A DNA stretch of 6,170 bases from an uncultured Collinsella sp. (GTDB taxonomy: Bacteria; Actinomycetota; Coriobacteriia; Coriobacteriales; Coriobacteriaceae). The DNA is taken from NCBI GenBank assembly GCA_900552425.1, contig URZR01000111.1:1-6170 (forward strand), written 5' to 3'. The stretch's first letter is position 1, and each line of letters starts with the position of its first letter. The notes beneath the pieces were generated by a model. That model did no database searches. It was not told the origin of the DNA and saw nothing but the letters and a program-made list of their open reading frames with translations. The position numbers and the translations under genes were made by a program. This document shows, piece by piece, positions 1-5,931 of the stretch.

Positions 1-331
1 CGATGTTTTCCTTGATGGTAAGGTCGGGCACCAGGTTGTAGAACTGGAAGACAAAGCCCAGCTCGCGGCGTCGGTACTCGCCCAGATCGGCGGGCTTGAG
101 CGCCGTGAGATCGCAGCCGTCCACCATGATGGAGCCGCCGTCGGCATCCTCCAGGCCGCCGATCAGGTTGAGAAAGGTCGACTTGCCCGAGCCCGAGGGC
201 CCCAGCATGACGCAGATCTCGCCGCGGTTGATGGACGTGTCGATGCCATCGAGTACCGTCAGGCGCGCATCACCGTCGCCATAGTGTTTCTTGAGCCCTT
301 TGACCTGGACATACGCTTGCTTTGTCGCCAT
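1..331 (-). CDS. ABC transporter ATP-binding protein, LolD/MacB/FtsE type (N-terminal part, cut by window edge)
   Basis: The first 110 residues of an ABC ATPase are present; the rest lies beyond the left edge. Visible in order: an N-terminal strand VQVKGLKKHYGDGD, the Walker A motif GPSGSGKS (residues 44-51, K50 the nucleotide-binding lysine), the spacer typical of this class (STFLNLIGGLEDADGGSI), and the Q-loop FVFQFYNLVPDLT (Q96). The Walker A followed by FLNLIGGL and the Q-loop FVFQxxNLxPxLT are characteristic of the ATPases that pair with FtsX/MacB-type permeases in peptide or lipoprotein export or antimicrobial resistance. Signature, Walker B and H-loop are not in the window. The ATG at 329-331 is preceded by GGGGGA four bases upstream. 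It is codirectional with the three-gene ABC operon to its right, but a 240-bp spacer with repeats and a candidate promoter suggests separate transcription. The family is secure; the substrate and partner permease are unknown. Confidence 0.93.
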   Translation of the reverse strand, partial: MATKQAYVQVKGLKKHYGDGDARLTVLDGIDTSINRGEICVMLGPSGSGKSTFLNLIGGLEDADGGSIMVDGCDLTALKPADLGEYRRRELGFVFQFYNLVPDLTIKENI

Positions 332-372
332 GTTATCCCCCGTTGTTAGCCTTCTGCCACTTTTCTAGGCTA

Positions 373-401
373 ATAGTAAACCCAGGTGAACTATTTTTAA
401 G
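373..401 (-). promoter_or_regulatory. Candidate promoter for the leftward ABC ATPase gene
   Basis: On the minus strand a CTTAAA element (396-401) is followed after 17 bases by TACTAT (373-378). The -10 box matches the consensus TATAAT at 4 of 6 positions including TA...T, and the -35 matches TTGACA at 3 of 6. A start near 366 would give a 5' leader of about 35 nt carrying the GGGGGA ribosome site. The box lies in an AT-rich patch inside otherwise GC-rich DNA. The match is modest and the assignment is inference. Confidence 0.35.
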
Positions 402-421
402 CGACGTGCGCGAACTATTTT
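388..421. repeat. Direct repeat GAACTATTTT x2, possible operator
   Basis: GAACTATTTT occurs at 388-397 and again at 412-421, 24 bases start to start, separated by the partly palindromic GCGACGTGCGC. The proximal copy overlaps the candidate -35 element of the leftward ATPase gene and the distal copy lies just upstream of it, as expected for a regulator-binding pair. No regulator family is recognised, and two copies of a 10-mer in an AT-rich stretch could be chance. Confidence 0.35.
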
Positions 422-426
422 CCAAC

Positions 427-490
427 CTACTCATTGGGGACAGACTTAAATGAGTGAAATCGCTCATTTAAGTCTGTCCCCAATGAGTGG
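427..490. repeat. REP-like perfect inverted repeat (26-bp arms, GGGGACAGACTT core)
   Basis: Arms at 429-454 and 463-488 are perfectly complementary over 26 bp; a T-G and a C-G pair extend the outer end to 427/490, and G456-C461 tightens the inner end, leaving a loop of about four bases. The left arm contains TTGGGGACAGACTTAAATGA. The element lies between two codirectional genes and lacks a T-run on either side, so it is not a classical intrinsic terminator, although such a stable hairpin could stop transcription or protect the 3' end of the ABC operon mRNA. The GGGACAG core and intergenic placement resemble REP elements mobilised by RAYT (Y1_Tnp) transposases; that link is by analogy and no transposase is in the window. 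Confidence 0.8.
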
Positions 491-546
491 TCCCCAAGTG
501 CCGACATATTGGGACAATCCCTGCCAGCCCTGCCGGCGAATCGGCA

Positions 547-563
547 AAGACTGTCCCCGATGA
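547..563 (+). repeat. Degraded second copy of the REP-like core
   Basis: AAGACTGTCCCCGATGA at 547-563 matches AAGTCTGTCCCCAATGA at 470-486 (right arm of the large palindrome) in 15 of 17 bases, in the same orientation. It ends nine bases before the stop codon of the adjacent permease gene. A TGCCG/CGGCA mini-hairpin (531-535 and 542-546) sits just in front. The stretch 489-571 also carries GTCCCCAA (490-497) and TTGGGAC (509-515), so the whole 3' flank of the ABC operon looks like a cluster of decayed palindromic units. Confidence 0.5.
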
Positions 564-571
564 CCAGGTAG

Positions 572-1777
572 CTAGGCGTGGGATTTGGCGCGGGTGAGGG
601 CCAGGCCTACGGCGGCGATGGCGGCGGCGAAGAGCACCGTGACGCCCAGGTCGCAGGCGATGTCGCCCAACACGGTGGCCGTTAGATCCGAGGCAAGCGC
701 CTTGCCGATCGCGTCGTTCACCCAAAACGTCGGCACAAAATGCGCCACGGTCTGCACGGCCGAGCCCATGAGCGACAGCGGCATCCAGGCGCCACCCAAA
801 AACGTCATGAGCATGCCGAGTAAGTTGCCCACACCGTTGAGCAGCTCCTCGCGCGCGCCCAGGCTCGAAAGGGCAAAGCCAACGGCCAGCGGCGTGCACG
901 CCAGGGCAAACGTCGCCGCCAGCGCCAGGCACACACGGCCCACGCCGACCTCGGCGACCGCGCCGGCAAAGCCCACGACACCCATCATGCTCGACACAAA
1001 CCATATGCAGACGGTGAGCACCGCGGCAGCCGCGAACACGGCAAGCGAACGCCGGCGCTCGGAGATTGGGCCGGCATCCATACGACGCACGCGCTCGGGC
1101 TCGTTCATGCCCGAAAACACCAGTCCCACCGACACGATGACCGACGAGATGATCGCGTACGCGCCAAAGTTGAAGTACGACTCGAGCGTGGTAGCAGCAG
1201 TCGAGTCGACCTTGACCTGCTCGATCTGGACCTCCGCGCGCTTTGCGGCCGCGTGCTCGGCGGCCCTTGCGACGTCACCGTTGGAGGCAGCGGGTTCAAG
1301 CGCCGCCGCAGCGCCCGCGAGCGAGATCCAGCGCGAGGCCTCGGCGGACGAAAGCGCCGCCGCCATGGTGCCGGAACCATAGGTCACGTCGAGCTTGGGC
1401 AGGGCCTCCCCCGCACGGGCGGCTGCAACAAGATCGTCCTCAAACCCCTCCGGGATAAAGAACACGCAATCGGCACTGCCCTTGGCGCTGTTGCTCTTGG
1501 AGAGCGCGTCGGCAAGGTCGTATGTGTCGTCGCCGACGCCCGTGACCAGGTCAAAGCGTGAGCCCAGGTGCTTGGTAAGCGCCCGCGAAAGGTCGCTATT
1601 GTCGCGGTCGACCACGATCACGTTGGTGTCGTAGGGCTTGTACTCGGTAAGCTGCGACGAGTTCCAGCTCACCGAAGCCGCGATGAATACGCCCATGAGC
1701 GAGATGAATACCGTATAGATGAGCAGGTAGAACGGGTGCGCCAGCGCCATGCGAAGCGCGGTCTTAAAGGTGCTCAT
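572..1777 (-). CDS. ABC-2 type transporter permease (second permease of the operon)
   Basis: The 401-residue product is an integral membrane subunit of an ABC exporter. Topology read from hydrophobicity: TM1 about residues 16-36, a large extracytoplasmic domain (about 37-202, with alanine-rich helices at 137-185), then five segments at about 203-224, 246-270, 278-304, 313-335 and 373-395. This one-plus-five layout with an extracellular insert is that of the ABC2_membrane_3 family. The family-typical stretch FLGGAWMPLSLM (327-338) and the following HFVPTFWVNDAI are clearly present. The start is ATG 1777 and not the TTG at 1792, because a strong AAGGAG lies five bases before the ATG. It overlaps the upstream permease gene by 14 nt, so translation is probably coupled, and the two permeases likely form a heterodimer served by the ATPase at 2961-3899. 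It is the last gene of the operon. The substrate is not evident; an amphiphilic antibiotic or peptide is a reasonable guess. Confidence 0.9.
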   Translation of the reverse strand: MSTFKTALRMALAHPFYLLIYTVFISLMGVFIAASVSWNSSQLTEYKPYDTNVIVVDRDNSDLSRALTKHLGSRFDLVTGVGDDTYDLADALSKSNSAKGSADCVFFIPEGFEDDLVAAARAGEALPKLDVTYGSGTMAAALSSAEASRWISLAGAAAALEPAASNGDVARAAEHAAAKRAEVQIEQVKVDSTAATTLESYFNFGAYAIISSVIVSVGLVFSGMNEPERVRRMDAGPISERRRSLAVFAAAAVLTVCIWFVSSMMGVVGFAGAVAEVGVGRVCLALAATFALACTPLAVGFALSSLGAREELLNGVGNLLGMLMTFLGGAWMPLSLMGSAVQTVAHFVPTFWVNDAIGKALASDLTATVLGDIACDLGVTVLFAAAIAAVGLALTRAKSHA

Positions 1778-2951
1778 AGCGGCTCCTTCCAAAGATCAGC
1801 GTAGCGGCGGCGACAAACACCAGGGCCATCAGGACGAGCGCGCCGGCGCGAACAGCGAAGGGCCCCAGGTCCTCAAAGAAATACAGGCGATTGAACATGT
1901 CGCAGATGAGCTTGACGGGGTTGAGCCAGCACTCGACCGGACAAGCGCGGGCGACGTCGTCGGCAAGCGCCATCGCCGGCTCGCCGTAGAGGCCGGCGAA
2001 CAGGGCGCACGTGGTGGCAAAGCCCGTGAGGATGCCCGACTTGGATGCCTTGCCGCCCTTAACGGGAAGCGTGCCCACAAAAAGCCCCAGGCCCGTGGCG
2101 GCAAGCGCGGATGCAGCCCCGCCCAGCAGGCACAACCCCTCGCGCCCGCCAAAGTCGACGCCCACGACCAGGCGCACGTAGCCGATCGCAACCGCCATCG
2201 ATGCAAAGGAAACCAGCCACGAGCCGACAAAAATGCCGGCCAGCGACGCCGTCTTGGAAAGACCGCCCACGCAGCGGCGCGCGCCGAGGCCGGACAGATT
2301 GGGCTGCAAATCGACGACGCTCAAGGCGGCAAACTCGGCAGACATCATCGCGACCAGGCCAAAAAGCGCGTAATAGTAGATGACCGTGCCATCGGGCGTG
2401 GCACGAGTCAGGCTCACGCGGCGGGTTCCGCCCTCGAGCGACAGGGCGCGCGCAACCGCCGCCGGATCGGCGAGCGCCGCCGGGTTGTCCTGGGCAATCT
2501 GGGACATGAGCTCGGCATTTTGCGTATACGAGCTTGCCACCGTTTCAAGGATGCTGCGGTCGGTGAGCACCGACGAGGCGCGCGAGCTGTCGTAACTCGA
2601 CAGCAGCGTGAGCCTGGGCGTGCCCGCGGCATCAACCGTATAGATGCCCGCGACCTCGCCGGCCTTGAGCGCTTTGCGCGCGGCAGCCAAGTCTTCGTAC
2701 TCGCTCACATCGAGCAGCTGGTCGTCGCCTGCCTTGGCAAGCGAAGCTGCCACGTCCTTAAAGGTCGAGGCATCCCAGGCCTCGTCCACCACGACGGCAA
2801 CCGGCACCGGGTCGACCGTGCCGTCGGAGCTGAGGTTCGCAAACATAAACATGAACATCGTGGAAAGCGCGATAGGAAAGAGAGCGCCCCAGACCCACGT
2901 GCTCGGCCGGCGCAGCAACGTCTTGACTGTGGTGATGATGGTGTTGAACAT
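1764..2951 (-). CDS. ABC-2 type transporter permease (first permease of the operon)
   Basis: The 395-residue product has the same architecture as its downstream neighbour: TM1 about residues 17-39 (from TWVWGALFPIALS), an extracytoplasmic domain of about 150 residues (40-189), then TM2-TM6 at about 190-213, 235-258, 272-293, 305-323 and 367-388. The short cytoplasmic N-terminus MFNTIITTVKTLLRRP before TM1 is typical of ABC-2 permeases. Sequence similarity between the two permeases is low by eye, so they are probably diverged paralogues forming a heterodimer. The ATG at 2949-2951 follows the ATPase stop by nine bases, with an AGGGGG element as ribosome site at the gene junction. Together with the ATPase it forms a predicted exporter in the cytoplasmic membrane. 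Family assignment (ABC2_membrane_3) is firm; the transported compound is unknown. Confidence 0.9.
   Translation of the reverse strand: MFNTIITTVKTLLRRPSTWVWGALFPIALSTMFMFMFANLSSDGTVDPVPVAVVVDEAWDASTFKDVAASLAKAGDDQLLDVSEYEDLAAARKALKAGEVAGIYTVDAAGTPRLTLLSSYDSSRASSVLTDRSILETVASSYTQNAELMSQIAQDNPAALADPAAVARALSLEGGTRRVSLTRATPDGTVIYYYALFGLVAMMSAEFAALSVVDLQPNLSGLGARRCVGGLSKTASLAGIFVGSWLVSFASMAVAIGYVRLVVGVDFGGREGLCLLGGAASALAATGLGLFVGTLPVKGGKASKSGILTGFATTCALFAGLYGEPAMALADDVARACPVECWLNPVKLICDMFNRLYFFEDLGPFAVRAGALVLMALVFVAAATLIFGRSRYEHL
1783..1788 (-). promoter_or_regulatory. Shine-Dalgarno site AAGGAG deciding the start of the second permease
   Basis: On the minus strand TGGAAGGAGCCGCTATG places a full AAGGAG five bases before the ATG at 1775-1777. 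The site lies inside the last codons of the upstream permease gene. The open frame itself extends to a TTG at 1792, but that start would put the Shine-Dalgarno sequence inside the coding region. Confidence 0.85.
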
Positions 2952-2960
2952 GGCCGCCCC

Positions 2961-3899
2961 CTAGTCGCGCAGCTCGCGGCCGGTGATCTCGAGGAACACG
3001 TCGTTGAGGGTCGGCGGTTCGGAATAGATGCGGCCGAGCGGCACGTCATGCGAGCGCAGCGCATCGAGAATGTCCGTCAGGTTGTGCGGGCTCGCTTCGC
3101 ACGAAAACGTGAGCTGTCCCGCCGTTGCCGAAAGGTCCAGAACGTGCGGCAGGCTTGCGACGGCACCGAGCGCCGCACTCGGAACCTCGCCGACCTCGAT
3201 TACAATCTTCTCGCCCATCTGAATCATGCGCTTGAGCTCGTCGTTAGTGCCCTGCGCCAGCACGCGCCCACCGTCCATGATCATGATGCGGCTGCAGATC
3301 TGCTCGACTTCCTCCATGTAATGGCTGGTATACACCACCGTGGCGCCCTCGTCGCGCAGGCGGCAGATGCCCTCCAGGATGGCGTTGCGGCTTTGCGGGT
3401 CGACCGCCACCGTGGGTTCGTCAAAAAAGATGAGCTCGGGCTTGTGCGCGATGCCGCAGGCAATGTTGAGCCGGCGCGCCAGGCCGCCCGAGAGCTTGCC
3501 GGGGCGGAACTTGGTAAAGTCGCCCAGGCCGACAAAGTCGATCGCCTCGTCCACCAGCGCGCGGCGGCGCTTGCGGTCGTTGACGTAGAGACTGCAGAAA
3601 TAGTCGATGTTCTCGCGCACGGTGAGCTCGTCGAACACCGCCACCTGCTGTGGCACCACGCCGACGCGACGCTTAAGGTCGTAGCGGGCGGGCGTCATGC
3701 GCTCGCCGAACAGCTCGATGGTGCCTTTGTCGTAGGCGAGCAGCTGCAGGATGCAGTTGATGGACGTGGTCTTGCCCGAGCCGTTGGGGCCCAGCAGGCC
3801 AAAGATCTCGCCGGGGGCGATACTCAGGTTAAAGTGGTCGAGCGCAATAAGGTCGTCGTAGCGCTTAACGAGGTTTTCGACGTGGACGATGTCTGTCAT
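2961..3899 (-). CDS. ABC-2 transporter ATP-binding protein, DrrA/LnrL-like
   Basis: The 312-residue product is a complete ABC ATPase: Walker A GPNGSGKTT (37-45), Q-loop VVPQQ (Q84/Q85), signature LSGGLARR (136-143), Walker B LIFFDEP (156-162), D-loop VAVDPQSR, and H-loop TSHYMEE (H193). An accessory domain follows (about 230-312) ending PPTLNDVFLEITGRELRD, the hallmark of drug- and bacteriocin-exporter ATPases such as DrrA, BcrA and LnrL. EPTVxVDPQSR in place of the commoner EPTxGLDP is, from memory, found in the LnrL/YfiL-like branch. The ATG at 3899 is preferred over an upstream GTG at 3965 because it starts directly with the conserved TDIVHVENLVKRYDD and has AAGGG eight to nine bases upstream. 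It is the first gene of the operon, divergent from the sensor kinase. It energises export by the two permeases downstream. Confidence 0.95.
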   Translation of the reverse strand: MTDIVHVENLVKRYDDLIALDHFNLSIAPGEIFGLLGPNGSGKTTSINCILQLLAYDKGTIELFGERMTPARYDLKRRVGVVPQQVAVFDELTVRENIDYFCSLYVNDRKRRRALVDEAIDFVGLGDFTKFRPGKLSGGLARRLNIACGIAHKPELIFFDEPTVAVDPQSRNAILEGICRLRDEGATVVYTSHYMEEVEQICSRIMIMDGGRVLAQGTNDELKRMIQMGEKIVIEVGEVPSAALGAVASLPHVLDLSATAGQLTFSCEASPHNLTDILDALRSHDVPLGRIYSEPPTLNDVFLEITGRELRD

Positions 3900-4098
3900 G
3901 AGGCGGCCCTTCTGTTGCTTACGGCCCGGTACGATTGCATCATCGCAGGAGCTGACGGCGCGCACCAGTGAGCTTTGTCACGAGTGCGAGGGTCTTGGTC
4001 GTGCGGCCTGCCGACGCCCCCGCTTTGCCACGCGGGAGGAATGTCACGGTTGCGCAGGCGGCCCCTCCACCATGCGCGGCTTCGCGTACAATACCCGT
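3900..4098. other. Divergent intergenic region between exporter operon and two-component system
   Basis: This 199-bp spacer must hold promoters for both directions. The rightward promoter is visible (TACAAT at 4087-4092). For the leftward operon I see only a weak TGCAAT (minus strand, complement of 3934-3939) without a convincing -35 partner, which would fit a regulator-dependent promoter. I could not find a clear long palindrome that would serve as the response-regulator site. An open frame continuing the kinase upstream across this region to 3889 is read as a high-GC artefact. Confidence 0.6.
4087..4092 (+). promoter_or_regulatory. -10 box TACAAT for a probably leaderless sensor-kinase transcript
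   Basis: TACAAT (5 of 6 to TATAAT) ends six bases before the ATG at 4099, so the expected transcription start falls on or next to the A of the start codon. No Shine-Dalgarno sequence lies just upstream of this ATG. The -35 region 17 bases upstream (CCTCCA, 4064-4069) is poor. Leaderless mRNAs with this -10 spacing are common in Actinomycetota, which supports both the promoter and the choice of start. Confidence 0.6.
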
Positions 4099-5244
4099 AT
4101 GAACAGGCTTTTCGACAAATTGATCGTGCTGGCGTGCTGTATTGCGGCCGCCATGGGTCTTGCTGTGAACGCTCACCTGGTCGCGGCGTTTTGCCTTGGC
4201 GTTATTGCCACCTCGCTAGCCGAGGTCGCACGGGGGAACCGCGCCCGCCGTGCGAGCGAGGCCGCGAGCTACGTTTACGTCATCGCGGCTGTCTTCGTGC
4301 CGCCGTTTGTGCCGTTTGCGCCTCTCGCCCTCTATGACATCGCGCGGCGCGTGCGCCGTGAGCACGCCTGGATCGCGCTGGGCATTGGCGTCGTCTTTGT
4401 CTTTGCGCTCGTCGCGGACCTTCGCACCGACGCGCTCACCGCCCGAACGCTCCTGCTGACCGCCATCCTTTCGGTTGCCGCCACCTTGCTATCGCTACGT
4501 ACCGCCCAGTTAGAGCGCGAGCAGCAGCGCATGCGCCGTACCCGAGACGAGCTGCAGGAACGAGCCCTCGCGCTCGAGGCGCGCAACCGCGACCTTGCCG
4601 ACCGCCAGGACTACGAAGTCGAGCTCGCGACGCTCGCCGAACGCGCCCGCATCGCGCGCGAGATCCACGATAATGTCGGGCACCAGCTCACGCGTGCCTC
4701 GCTGCAGACCGAGGCCCTGCGCGTCGTGCACGCCGACGAGCCCGGCGTCGCCGCCGATTTCGCCGACGTCAAACGCACGGTTGACGAGGCGCTCCAGCTC
4801 GTACGTGCCAGCGTCCATGCGCTCAACGACAACGCCGTCGACCTTTCCGTGCAGCTCGAACGCATTGTTGAAGGCGTGCGCTCGGACGGCGGCCCGCAGA
4901 TTGAGCTTGAAGTTATGGCCGAGCATGCGCCCGCAAATGTCGCCAACTGCTTTGCGGCGGTCCTGCGCGAAGCGCTCTCCAACACCATGCGCCACGCTTG
5001 CGCCCATGCTGTCACCATACGGTGCATGGAGCATCCGTCGTTTTACCAGCTCATCGTTACCGACGATGGCGTGGGCGGGGTTCAAGCAAGCGGCCGCGGC
5101 GCCGCGGAGGGCATGGGGCTCGCCTCCATGCGCGAGCGCATCGAGGCGCTTGGCGGCACCTTCACCGCCGGCCCGCTTGCCGGCGCCGGCGGCTGGCGCG
5201 TGTTTGCCACCGTTCCCAAACAGCAAGGAGATGAGGACCGATGA
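4099..5244 (+). CDS. Sensor histidine kinase, HisKA_3 (NarL-associated) family, multi-pass membrane
   Basis: The 381-residue kinase autophosphorylates and passes phosphate to the adjacent regulator. About five membrane helices occupy residues 7-24, 26-43, 57-80, 92-108 and 117-133 with very short loops, so there is no extracellular sensor domain. A charged coiled coil (about 134-178) leads to the HisKA_3 box ERARIAREIHDNVGHQLT with phospho-acceptor H190. The HATPase domain (about 280-374) shows the N-box REALSNTMRHA (E291, N295), the G1 box DDGVGG (322-327) and GMGLASMRERIEALGG. The usual HDxxxQ phosphatase motif reads HDNVGH, with H195 in place of Q. The ATG at 4099 is chosen because a -10 box lies six bases upstream and hydrophobic sequence begins at once; an in-frame ATG at 4072 has no good ribosome site. 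It overlaps the regulator by 4 nt and is divergent from the exporter, so it probably senses a membrane-active compound or the transporter itself, as in intramembrane-sensing kinases. Confidence 0.93.
   Translation: MNRLFDKLIVLACCIAAAMGLAVNAHLVAAFCLGVIATSLAEVARGNRARRASEAASYVYVIAAVFVPPFVPFAPLALYDIARRVRREHAWIALGIGVVFVFALVADLRTDALTARTLLLTAILSVAATLLSLRTAQLEREQQRMRRTRDELQERALALEARNRDLADRQDYEVELATLAERARIAREIHDNVGHQLTRASLQTEALRVVHADEPGVAADFADVKRTVDEALQLVRASVHALNDNAVDLSVQLERIVEGVRSDGGPQIELEVMAEHAPANVANCFAAVLREALSNTMRHACAHAVTIRCMEHPSFYQLIVTDDGVGGVQASGRGAAEGMGLASMRERIEALGGTFTAGPLAGAGGWRVFATVPKQQGDEDR
5225..5230 (+). promoter_or_regulatory. Shine-Dalgarno site AAGGAG for the response regulator
   Basis: AAGGAG lies ten bases before the regulator ATG at 5241, inside the 3' end of the kinase gene. 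An out-of-frame ATG at 5231 directly follows it and is not used by any long frame. With the ATGA stop/start overlap this indicates translational coupling of kinase and regulator. Confidence 0.7.
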
Positions 5245-5885
5245 GGCTCATTGTTGTCGACGACGACCGCTTGGTGGTCGATTCGCTCAAGATTATCCTG
5301 GGCGCCCAGCCGCAGATCGAGGTGGTGGGCACCGGCGCCAATGGCGACGACGCGGTCGCGCTCTACGCCGAGCACGCGCCCGACATCGCGCTGCTCGACA
5401 TCCAGATGCCGGGACGTGACGGACTTTCGGCGGCACGCAAAATCCTTGAGCGCGACCCTGCGGCGCGCGTGGTGTTTCTGACGACGTTTTCGGATGACGA
5501 GTACATTGTGTCGGCACTCAAACTGGGCGCCCGCGGCTACCTGATTAAAACCGATGTCGCCGCCATTCCTCCGGCGTTGGCGCAGGTCATGAGCGGCAAA
5601 CGCGTGCTCGAGGGTAAGGCGATCGAAGATGTTGACTTTGACGGGATGGGCAACAAGACGGGCGCGCCCCACCGGCCCGCGGCCTTTGCCGGTCTGACCG
5701 ACCGCGAGTTCGAAGTCGCCGAGCTCATCGCCCGCGGTCTCGATAACAAGGAAATCGCCGCCACCGCCTATATGGGCGAAGGCACGGTGCGCAACCACAT
5801 CAGCTCGATCCTGGCCAAAATGGACCTGCGCAACCGTACGCAGATCGCCATCGCCTACCTGCGAGGGCAGTTGCCCGAAGATTGA
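5241..5885 (+). CDS. Response regulator, NarL/FixJ (LuxR-HTH) family
   Basis: The 214-residue regulator has the two-domain plan and normal length of the NarL family. The receiver domain (1 to about 118) shows the acidic pocket DDD (7-9), phospho-acceptor D53 in LLDIQMPGRDG, the switch threonine (T81/T82 in FLTTFSDDEY) and K103 in YLIKTD. A linker of about 30 residues leads to the LuxR-type helix-turn-helix (about 151-209): LTDREFEVAELIARGLDNKEIA, then GTVRNHISSILAKMDLRNRTQIA. In the recognition region VRNH stands where VKxH is usual, a common variant. Start ATG 5241 overlaps the kinase stop (ATGA). By family it should bind DNA as a phosphorylated dimer; the likely target is the divergent exporter promoter at 3900-4098, and the pair may also regulate itself. 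The target is inferred from gene order only. Confidence 0.95.
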   Translation: MRLIVVDDDRLVVDSLKIILGAQPQIEVVGTGANGDDAVALYAEHAPDIALLDIQMPGRDGLSAARKILERDPAARVVFLTTFSDDEYIVSALKLGARGYLIKTDVAAIPPALAQVMSGKRVLEGKAIEDVDFDGMGNKTGAPHRPAAFAGLTDREFEVAELIARGLDNKEIAATAYMGEGTVRNHISSILAKMDLRNRTQIAIAYLRGQLPED

Positions 5886-5901
5886 CCGCCCCGGCAGAGT
5901 A

Positions 5902-5930
5902 AAATGGCTGTTACCGATTTAATGCCATTT
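5902..5930. terminator. Weak hairpin after the response regulator, possible bidirectional terminator
   Basis: AAATGGC (5902-5908) pairs with GCCATTT (5924-5930); TTA/TAA (5911-5913 with 5920-5922) can extend the stem. There is no U-run on the plus-strand side; read leftwards the stem ends in TTTT, so it may better serve the convergent minus-strand gene. It directly abuts the 28-bp inverted repeat at 5932 and may belong to the same element. Confidence 0.3.
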
Positions 5931-5931
5931 C

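Noticed and set aside
96..284. 62-codon plus-strand ORF at the left end
   Set aside because: It is antisense to the Walker A and Q-loop region of the partial ABC ATPase and has no protein-like features of its own.
427..490. Palindrome as a classical Rho-independent terminator
   Set aside because: No T-run follows the stem on either strand, and the arms have the core sequence of a dispersed REP-like repeat.
585..1382. A 265-codon plus-strand open frame antisense to the second permease
   Set aside because: Low-complexity A/S/T/P/R composition and full overlap with a convincing ABC-2 permease mark it as a shadow frame.
3900..3965. GTG start at 3965 for the ATPase, adding 22 residues
   Set aside because: The added residues are unlike the family, and the ATG at 3899 sits exactly at the conserved start of the ABC domain with a usable ribosome site.
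1749..3971. A 740-codon plus-strand open frame antisense to the first permease and the ATPase
   Set aside because: It is rich in R, H, Q, A and D, with no recognisable domain. The two minus-strand genes lie in the same frame, so their GC-biased third positions suppress antisense stops over both. The minus-strand products have complete ABC motifs.
3889..4098. 70-residue N-terminal extension of the sensor kinase
   Set aside because: It overlaps the start of the divergent ATPase, is cysteine- and arginine-rich without membrane character, and lies upstream of the -10 box at 4087-4092.
4510..5798. Two 238-codon minus-strand frames (4510-5226 and 5082-5798) antisense to kinase and regulator
   Set aside because: Neither has recognisable motifs, and both overlap genes with intact catalytic and DNA-binding motifs.
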